From Caldisericota bacterium (GTDB lineage: Bacteria > CAIJMQ01 > JAADFP01): a DNA stretch of 10,147 bases. Shown piece by piece: positions 5,820-10,147 of this stretch. Position 1 is the stretch's first letter; every line of letters begins with the position of its first letter. The notes under the pieces are model-generated. The model did no database searches. It had not been told where the DNA came from and saw nothing but the letters and a program-made list of their open reading frames with translations. The DNA is taken from NCBI GenBank assembly GCA_013152825.1, contig JAADFP010000010.1, positions 1 to 10,147 of the forward strand, in the 5' to 3' direction. Made by a program: the position numbers and the translations under genes.

Positions 5820-6929
5820 TTATTCGAAAATCTGCCTGGCCTCCCTCATTTTTCCCGTTATCCGGATATCGTACGGACATCTCTTTTCGCACTCTCTACA
5901 TTCTACGCATGCACTCGCCTTTGTTTCCAGGTCCTTGTAGCTTTTCATAAGCTCCCTATCCCTTTTCTGCTGCCATTTAGTCAAAAGACGCATTATGGAA
6001 GGAATAGGAATATCTTGAGGACAGGGAAGGCAGTATCCACATTGCCGGCATAAATCTCTTCCCCATCTTTTTGCCTCTTCTTCAAACTGCTTTATTTCTT
6101 CCGGAGTGAGAGCATACTCATCATCCCCTGCTTTTACCAGCTCTTCCAGGTGGGAAATGGTACCCACACCAGGGGTAACTGTATGCACGTACTGATTCTG
6201 CACCACGTACCGGACAAGTTTCAAAGGAGAAAGTCCCCTCCCATCAGCACCTTTCAGGGTCAGTGCTCCTCCTCCCAGAGGCTTCATCACTGTCAAGCCA
6301 ATACCGAATTTTTCAATCAAGGGAAAGACCTTCTGCGAAGTTACCTTCAAGTCTTCACCATCCGAGGCCACTCTTTTGCGGTGGAGAATATTGTAGGCCA
6401 GGGTCAAAACATCCACCTCTCCCGATTCAATCATTTTTTTTACCACTTCAAAACTGCCATGCGTGGAAAAGCCAATGAATCTTACCTTGCCTTCTTTCTT
6501 CGCTTTCCTTAAAACTTCGTAGAATCCTCCCTCCATTACCTTTCGATAGGCCTCAGGTGAGGTAACATCATGCAGTTGATAGATATCTATAGTATCAACC
6601 TGCAACCTATTTAAGCTCTCTTCCAGGGAGACTGCAATATCCGCGGGATTATCTGACTTCTGCCAGGCATGAGTCCTGCTTAAAACTATGAGCTCATTCC
6701 TCCTTTTCTTCATCACCTCCCCTACTCCCTTCTCCGCCATCCCATTGCCATAGGCACAGGCAGTATCTATTATGTTCACCCCCAGGTCTAAGGCCCTATT
6801 TATAACTCTGGCCATTTCCTTTATTCCTGCTTCCCCTTTGGGAAAAAGCCCCTCCCGGCCAAAGCCAAGAGTTCCGATCCCCACTACCGAGACCTTTAAG
6901 CCTGTCCTCCCCAGCACCCGGTATTCCAT
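5820..6929 (-). CDS. Aldo/keto reductase with C-terminal Fe-S cluster motifs
   Basis: A 369-residue member of the aldo/keto reductase barrel family that carries a ferredoxin-like tail (the COG1453 type). The N-terminus YRVLGRTGLKVSVVGIGTLG, DTACAYG (D55, Y60), the barrel strand IDIYQLHDV (H120), IGFSTHG and VMKPLGGG identify the barrel. The active-site lysine position reads LSRTH, with arginine 85 instead of lysine. The tail has CRQCGYCLPCP (C294, C297, C300, C303) and CVECRECEKRCP (C341, C344, C347, C351), which can bind one or two 4Fe-4S clusters. The enzyme is presumably a cytoplasmic redox protein; its substrate is unknown. An ATG at 6939-6941 is possible, but the ATG at 6927-6929 has GGAGGG 4 bases before it. 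It is the first gene of a likely two-gene operon. Confidence 0.9.
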   Translation of the reverse strand: MEYRVLGRTGLKVSVVGIGTLGFGREGLFPKGEAGIKEMARVINRALDLGVNIIDTACAYGNGMAEKGVGEVMKKRRNELIVLSRTHAWQKSDNPADIAVSLEESLNRLQVDTIDIYQLHDVTSPEAYRKVMEGGFYEVLRKAKKEGKVRFIGFSTHGSFEVVKKMIESGEVDVLTLAYNILHRKRVASDGEDLKVTSQKVFPLIEKFGIGLTVMKPLGGGALTLKGADGRGLSPLKLVRYVVQNQYVHTVTPGVGTISHLEELVKAGDDEYALTPEEIKQFEEEAKRWGRDLCRQCGYCLPCPQDIPIPSIMRLLTKWQQKRDRELMKSYKDLETKASACVECRECEKRCPYDIRITGKMREARQIFE

Positions 6930-6933
6930 CTTT

Positions 6934-6939
6934 CCCTCC
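6934..6939 (-). promoter_or_regulatory. Ribosome binding site for the aldo/keto reductase
   Basis: GGAGGG on the minus strand, 4 bases before the ATG at 6929. It overlaps the alternative upstream ATG, which makes that one an unlikely start. Confidence 0.65.
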
Positions 6940-6950
6940 ATGACACTATT

Positions 6951-6979
6951 ATTATACGACCAAAAAGGGGATTTATGAA
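6951..6979 (-). promoter_or_regulatory. Promoter of the aldo/keto reductase operon
   Basis: TATAAT (6951-6956) and TTCATA (6974-6979, four of six matches to TTGACA) are separated by 17 bases on the minus strand. The predicted start, about 7 bases on, leaves a leader of around 15 bases that holds the ribosome site. Confidence 0.6.
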
Positions 6980-7008
6980 ATAGCTCGAAAGACCCGGTGG
7001 GGGAGTAA

Positions 7009-7083
7009 TAGACATTAGACTGTAGACTTTAGACCATAGACTGGGGGAAGTAGTGAGTAGATAGTAGATAGTAGCGGGTAGCG
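7009..7083 (+). repeat. Heptamer array 4 (TAGACNN / AGTAGNN), best preserved copy
   Basis: Five perfect-register units TAGACAT, TAGACTG, TAGACTT, TAGACCA, TAGACTG occupy 7009-7043. After GGGGA come AGTAGTG, AGTAGAT, AGTAGAT, AGTAGCG and GGTAGCG at 7049-7083. The constant five bases and variable last two are clear in every unit. Confidence 0.9.
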
Positions 7084-7110
7084 AGGGAAGGGCGATGCAG
7101 GATACAGAAT

Positions 7111-7140
7111 CCTGGATTCCCGCTTGCAAGGGAATGACGG
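7111..7140 (-). repeat. Hairpin unit e (partly decayed)
   Basis: ATTCCC (7116-7121) pairs with GGGAAT (7130-7135), with the CTGG and GACGG flanks of the family. The inner two pairs are changed to a wobble and a mismatch, so this copy looks decayed relative to unit b. Confidence 0.7.
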
Positions 7141-7149
7141 AGGAGAGGA

Positions 7150-7233
7150 GGGTATCCTGGGAAGGAAGTTTCACCCTGAACCCCACGTGGTTCAGGGTGG
7201 GGTCTTGGCATTTAGATTTTGAGTTTATTTAGG
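7150..7233 (+). repeat. Intergenic element copy B with CACCCTGAACC hairpin
   Basis: This is the sister of 4055-4143. The stem is longer here: CACCCTGAACC (7172-7182) pairs with GGTTCAGGGTG (7189-7199) around CCACGT, and the centre reads CCACGTGG. The tail GCATTTAGATTTTGAGTTTATTTAGG is nearly identical to copy A. No T run follows, so it is not a standard terminator. Confidence 0.75.
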
Positions 7234-7311
7234 ATTTTGGATTTAGGGTTTTTTAAAAATGTCTCCTGTAAAGGGCTGAGTTCCTCTTATGCGAATTCTG
7301 ATCAAGAATTT

Positions 7312-7836
7312 TCATAATTTTGCACTCATACCGGAGTTTGGCCCCGGCGGTAACCCCAATGCAGTATCAACACCAATATTATTTCTTAGATCTTTTAAAA
7401 GCATTTCTGCATCGAATTGTTTTTCTTCAATAGCTATTGATTCTGGTCGCGGGTTGGTTGATGGTCTTGCTCTATATGCTGTTACAAATTTTTGTCCCGT
7501 ATTTAATGCTTTGACACATACTGCCCTAATATAAAACCGATTAAATTCTCCTTCGCAAAGAGTAATATTTGGATTACGCGGCATTTTAGCTTTGGTATAG
7601 CCACCTTTCGGCCTTCTTTTTAAATAATGCGTCTTGAAATATTGCATACCAAGAGAGTCAATAAAACTTTCTATGTTCCCTGATTGAGCTGCTTCCAACA
7701 ATAAATCGGGATACTTCCTCCTTCCTTCATCATTGAGTCGATCAGATATATACAGCCTTCCGGCATCTATATCTGATTTAATTTCTTCAACTATTTCTTT
7801 TCTTACTTCTTCTAAATTTACAAGATGAAAAGACAT
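7312..7836 (-). CDS. Conserved-looking hypothetical protein, 174 aa
   Basis: I do not recognise the family with certainty. The protein is soluble, without signal peptide or membrane segment. It starts with an acidic/basic helical region (VRKEIVEEIKSDIDAGRL), followed by a basic stretch (LKRRPKGGYTKAK, about 73-85). It then has a segment that looks conserved, CEGEFNRFYIRAVC with two cysteines, RARPSTNPRPES, and ends LGLPPGPNSGMSAKL. I have a vague memory of similar GEFNRFYIR and GLPPGPNSGL phrases in uncharacterised bacterial proteins, without a known function. It has its own promoter and a strong ribosome site and stands alone between two repeat blocks, so context does not help. Coding is supported by the ribosome site, the single long frame and the motif-like composition. 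Confidence 0.75.
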   Translation of the reverse strand: MSFHLVNLEEVRKEIVEEIKSDIDAGRLYISDRLNDEGRRKYPDLLLEAAQSGNIESFIDSLGMQYFKTHYLKRRPKGGYTKAKMPRNPNITLCEGEFNRFYIRAVCVKALNTGQKFVTAYRARPSTNPRPESIAIEEKQFDAEMLLKDLRNNIGVDTALGLPPGPNSGMSAKL

Positions 7837-7840
7837 ATAT

Positions 7841-7847
7841 CCCTCCT
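7841..7847 (-). promoter_or_regulatory. Ribosome binding site of the hypothetical gene
   Basis: AGGAGGG on the minus strand, 4 bases before the ATG at 7836, embedded in GAAAGGAGGGATAT. It is one of the strongest in the window. Confidence 0.8.
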
Positions 7848-7875
7848 TTCACTTATATGCCCAATATTCTACTCA

Positions 7876-7905
7876 ATTATATGCTAAAAAAAAGCAGAGG
7901 GGCAA
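7876..7905 (-). promoter_or_regulatory. Promoter of the hypothetical gene
   Basis: TATAAT (7876-7881) with TTGCCC (7900-7905) 18 bases upstream on the minus strand, and a T run in the spacer. The start site would fall near 7869 and give a leader of about 30 bases with the ribosome site. Confidence 0.55.
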
Positions 7906-7914
7906 ATTTGGGTG

Positions 7915-8008
7915 AGTAGTAAGCAGTGAATAGCGAGTTTTCTGGTTTCTTAGTATCTTAGTATCCGCCTGCCTGTCTTCTCCCCACAGGACGTCGGGAC
8001 AGGCAGCC
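7915..8008 (+). repeat. Degenerate heptamers followed by a CTGCCTGTC hairpin
   Basis: AGTAGTA, AGCAGTG and AATAGCG keep the period-7 register at 7915-7935, and TTAGTATC occurs twice in a row soon after. A hairpin follows: CTGCCTGTC (7969-7977) pairs perfectly with GACAGGCAG (7998-8006) around a 20-base loop. AATAGTG-AGCAGTG at 4029-4042 is a related fragment. Confidence 0.7.
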
Positions 8009-8260
8009 AGGAGAACCAAAACGGCAGGAAAGCAGGAGATTGCAGACTATCCGCTGGCATTTTATACAGGTGGCAGGAAGGCTTATTAGAAATGTTCGAG
8101 GTCTGGTTATGAAGTTATGGAGTGTTCATAGGGAAACCCTTGTCCTGTTTCAGCAGGTTTTTCGGAATATTTATCTTCCTGATACCAGCTAAAGAAGATT
8201 CCTCCTTTGCCCCTTTATCTTTTCCTCTATCTATTGACTCTTAATGAGATTTTTGGATTA
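8009..8260. other. Intergenic stretch with no recognised feature
   Basis: I see no gene, promoter of good quality or convincing terminator here. A short CCTG...CAGG stem with a T run near 8143-8163 on the plus strand has only four base pairs and has no plus-strand gene to serve. Confidence 0.5.
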
Positions 8261-8938
8261 TCAGAACCATTCATCGTCGTATGTGCCCTCTACAATAGGA
8301 TTGTTCCACATGTTGTAAATCACAGCCTTGTATCGTGCACCCCCATCCAGGAATCCCACAAAAATTATGGGAGGAGTGGGAATATCAATAGGCGAAATCT
8401 GATGTGTACTGGTAGCCTTGCCGTTTGCGGTTTCGTAAAGGTCTGAGAAAATCATAACCCGTGAGCTATTTTCACCTTCCTTGTAATTCCAGTTATCTTC
8501 GTAGATATATCTTTTCCTTGCCACTCTGCGAAAAATGTAATTAGGCCCGGGATCTGTTTGATATAGCCAGTAATAGTATCCCATTTCCTTCCATTCAGTA
8601 AGTGCCTGCAAATAGTTGGATGCATAATCATGATTGGGGCAAAAGAATACACTGGCATTGGAAACATAAGAAGGATAAAGTGCTTCAATTACTGGCCTAT
8701 GGTTTCGGGTGGGTATCTCTTTATTACTCCAATAATTCTTTGCCAGGGGCATCCACCCATCCCAATCCTGGTAATACATGTAAGAGCCCTGAGCTAATTG
8801 CCTCATATTGTTCAGACAGACACTGCGGCGGGCTCCTTCCCTGGCTCTCAAAAGAGCAGGAAGCAAAATCCCCACTAACACAGCGATTATTGCCATTACC
8901 ACCAGTAATTCTATCAGGGTAAACCCTTTCTTTTTCAT
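8261..8938 (-). CDS. Type II secretion-type pseudopilin (prepilin-like N-terminus)
   Basis: The N-terminus MKKKGFTLIELLVVMAIIAV is a classic class III signal: a short basic leader, cleavage by prepilin peptidase after G5, methylatable F6, the conserved E at mature position 5, and a hydrophobic helix to about residue 28. After the helix come REGARRSVCLNNMRQLAQG, then aromatic-rich sequence, SVFFCPN, and near the end FLDGGARY. These are typical of large pseudopilin-like families in Planctomycetes-Verrucomicrobia-type and candidate-phylum bacteria (DUF1559-like, with a C-terminal DG motif). It is 225 residues, longer than minor T2SS pseudopilins. It acts at the inner membrane or periplasm after cleavage. 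No secretion or pilus assembly gene is adjacent. An ATG four codons upstream (8948-8950) is possible; the later one gives the usual leader length. Confidence 0.85.
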   Translation of the reverse strand: MKKKGFTLIELLVVMAIIAVLVGILLPALLRAREGARRSVCLNNMRQLAQGSYMYYQDWDGWMPLAKNYWSNKEIPTRNHRPVIEALYPSYVSNASVFFCPNHDYASNYLQALTEWKEMGYYYWLYQTDPGPNYIFRRVARKRYIYEDNWNYKEGENSSRVMIFSDLYETANGKATSTHQISPIDIPTPPIIFVGFLDGGARYKAVIYNMWNNPIVEGTYDDEWF

Positions 8939-9017
8939 ATTACATTGCATTCTACTTCTTACTACATAATATAGAGCAATTTACATGCCACTTTGGATTA
9001 TCTTTCCTTATCATTTA

Positions 9018-9800
9018 TTATCTTTCTACCTCTTTAATCTCATTTTCTCTGTTTATTTCCTGAAGAGACATAGGATTTTCGGGGAGCGTAAGAAAAAAAT
9101 TGGGAGTAATATCAAGAGAAACTATTCCTTTTTTAAGAGTAAACTTCAACACATGCCCACCGCTTTTTCTATCCTGACTAATAAAATGCAGGTGATACCC
9201 GGGAACACTTATTCCCTTTATAAATGCCGGACACCAGAAACCTACCATAGTTCCCCGAATATTCTTGAATTCAAAAGTGGGTTGATGCTTGACGACTTCT
9301 ATTAAAGGAGGATACGGTTTACTTTGTTTAGGTACACTACGCGTTTTAATGTACTCAAATACTCCATCTATTTTTATTGCATAGAAAAGATTCGGATTGA
9401 CTATTTTTTTATCGAACTCCTTTTTGAATTCTTCATAGTCAACTCCTGCTATCTCAAATTTTAAATCCGGATCAAAGAAAGTAACACTTACAAAGGGAGT
9501 TTTCTCTTCGGGAGAAACGGAGTAAACTTTACCGTCTGCTCTTACCTGGTAAAATTTACCATCGAGGGCTACCATCTCTCCATTTAGCGCCTGAAAAGTC
9601 CCTACCCCAAAGTCTCCCCTTTTTTCTATTTCCCGGTAGGTTACTGTGCCATCATATGCTCCGTTTAGAAGAGCATTCAGAGTGGAAACCTGGGTGAGAG
9701 TCTCATGGAAAGAGAAAGAGGAAGAATCTCCTAAACATAAAAAGGTAGAGAAGAAAAAAGATAAAAGCAAAAAGACTAAACTTCGGGAATATTTTCTCAT
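9018..9800 (-). CDS. budA: Alpha-acetolactate decarboxylase, exported
   Basis: The enzyme converts 2-acetolactate to acetoin and CO2 (EC 4.1.1.5) with a zinc centre. Family segments are clear: QVSTLNALLNGAYDGTVTY (37-55), GDFGVGTFQALNGEMVALDG (62-81), GTMVGFWCP (183-191) and PGYHLHFISQDRKSGGHVL (200-218). H203, H205 and H216 keep the 2- and 11-residue spacing of the zinc ligands H194, H196 and H207 of Brevibacillus brevis ALDC. R154 fits the position of its R145, and E75 is near the equivalent of E65. The C-terminal glutamate (E253 in that enzyme) must lie in the last 20 residues, but I cannot place it. Residues 1-25 (basic start, LVFLLLSFFFSTFL) form a Sec signal peptide without a lipobox, so the enzyme should act outside the cytoplasm. 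The ATG at 9800 lacks a ribosome site. A TAAAAT lies 6 bases upstream, consistent with a leaderless message. Confidence 0.9.
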   Translation of the reverse strand: MRKYSRSLVFLLLSFFFSTFLCLGDSSSFSFHETLTQVSTLNALLNGAYDGTVTYREIEKRGDFGVGTFQALNGEMVALDGKFYQVRADGKVYSVSPEEKTPFVSVTFFDPDLKFEIAGVDYEEFKKEFDKKIVNPNLFYAIKIDGVFEYIKTRSVPKQSKPYPPLIEVVKHQPTFEFKNIRGTMVGFWCPAFIKGISVPGYHLHFISQDRKSGGHVLKFTLKKGIVSLDITPNFFLTLPENPMSLQEINRENEIKEVER

Positions 9801-9854
9801 GTTACTATTTTACAATAATTTTATGGTATACAAAATATCATCACCTGCCAATCA

Positions 9855-10147
9855 TTATAACCGATGAGAAATATATTTAGGTATATCCTTTGCGAATATT
9901 AAAAAAAATATGACCTCACCCAACGTAGACCATATTCTCCCAAGGAATACCACTATTATAGCCATAGATGGCGAAAGATAATAACTCAATAAAATACTCA
10001 GCACGCCTTCTCTTACGCCTATTCCTCCAGGAACTATAATACTCATAAAACCTATAATCCAGGCAATAGCGTAAATACCTATAGTGGGCAAGAAATTCAC
10101 CAGAGGGTATGGATAAAGAGAATTGATAAGAAAGTAAAATGAGAAAA
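9855..10147 (-). CDS. Lysylphosphatidylglycerol synthase/UPF0104-type membrane protein, C-terminal end (partial)
   Basis: The frame is open to the right edge, so the 5' part lies outside the window; a GTG at 10098-10100 is internal. The visible 97 residues are very hydrophobic, with three or more membrane helices. They contain the family signature AWIIGFMSIIVPGGIGVREG followed by VLSILLSYYLSPSMAIIVVFLGRIW and a final helix, ending KYISHRL. PGGxGxREG is the hallmark of the flippase-like membrane domain found in MprF and UPF0104/AglD proteins. In these proteins the domain is linked to lipid or glycolipid transport; a soluble synthase domain, if any, cannot be judged here. The stop is 54 bases before the decarboxylase start, on the same strand. 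Confidence 0.85.
   Translation of the reverse strand, partial: FSFYFLINSLYPYPLVNFLPTIGIYAIAWIIGFMSIIVPGGIGVREGVLSILLSYYLSPSMAIIVVFLGRIWSTLGEVIFFLIFAKDIPKYISHRL

Noticed and set aside
6896..7186. Minus-strand open frames across the repeat block and the start of the aldo/keto reductase
   Set aside because: They run over the heptamer array and hairpin units and overlap a well-supported gene in another frame.
8142..8163. CCTG...CAGG stem followed by Ts on the plus strand as a terminator
   Set aside because: The stem is only four pairs, no plus-strand gene precedes it, and in the minus direction it has no T run.
8165..8215. Possible riboswitch-like leader (GATACCAGC, GGGAAACCC)
   Set aside because: I tried to fit known riboswitch cores (cyclic-di-GMP, TPP, cobalamin, glycine) and none matched; the hypothetical gene's promoter lies downstream of it.
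8985..9305. 106-residue plus-strand open frame antisense to the decarboxylase
   Set aside because: It overlaps a confidently identified gene on the other strand and has no motif of its own.
9646..9867. Plus-strand Lys/Glu-rich open frame antisense to the decarboxylase signal peptide
   Set aside because: It is the antisense reading of a hydrophobic signal peptide region; no start signal or family motif.

Overview
The window looks like a chromosomal segment of an uncultured, probably Gram-negative-type bacterium. The pseudopilin with its CLNNMRQ-type segment, the repeat-choked intergenic spaces (heptamer arrays plus hairpins resembling the widespread GTCATTCCCGC...GCGGGAATCCAG family) and the Fe-S aldo/keto reductase remind me of candidate phyla such as Omnitrophota or Aerophobota. 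That placement is inference from style, not from a marker gene. No rRNA, tRNA, CRISPR array, transposase or phage gene is visible.

Layout. All recognised genes are on the minus strand except one nitroreductase. From the right edge leftwards, in the direction of most transcription: the C-terminal end of a polytopic membrane protein of the lysylphosphatidylglycerol synthase/UPF0104 type (9855-10147); an exported alpha-acetolactate decarboxylase (9018-9800); a type II secretion-like pseudopilin (8261-8938); a repeat-containing space; an unrecognised 174-residue protein with its own promoter and strong ribosome site (7312-7836); a second repeat block; an aldo/keto reductase with C-terminal Fe-S motifs (5820-6929), followed 20 bases later by a GYF_2/zinc-ribbon/membrane/BAM-domain protein (4723-5799). 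That pair converges on the plus-strand nitroreductase (4223-4714) with only 8 bases between stop codons. A 770-base repeat block separates the nitroreductase from a divergent AddA/RecB-type helicase-nuclease (455-3442). Past another repeat array the first 24 codons of a further gene, plausibly its AddB-like partner, run off the left edge (1-73).

How genes work together. The addA-like gene and the partial gene after it probably form a double-strand-break processing helicase/nuclease. The aldo/keto reductase and the BAM-domain protein are probably co-transcribed, but no shared pathway is evident. The other genes look like independent units, several with a -10-like hexamer very close to the start codon.

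The two most notable signals are a one-base frameshift in the addA-like gene exactly at the nuclease DYK motif, with the conserved last 50 codons intact in the +1 frame, and a modular family of intergenic repeats: period-7 arrays (TAGACNN then AGTAGNN), period-4 arrays (AGTN), GNRA-loop hairpins with compensatory stem changes, and a paired element with a CCACGTGG-centred hairpin.
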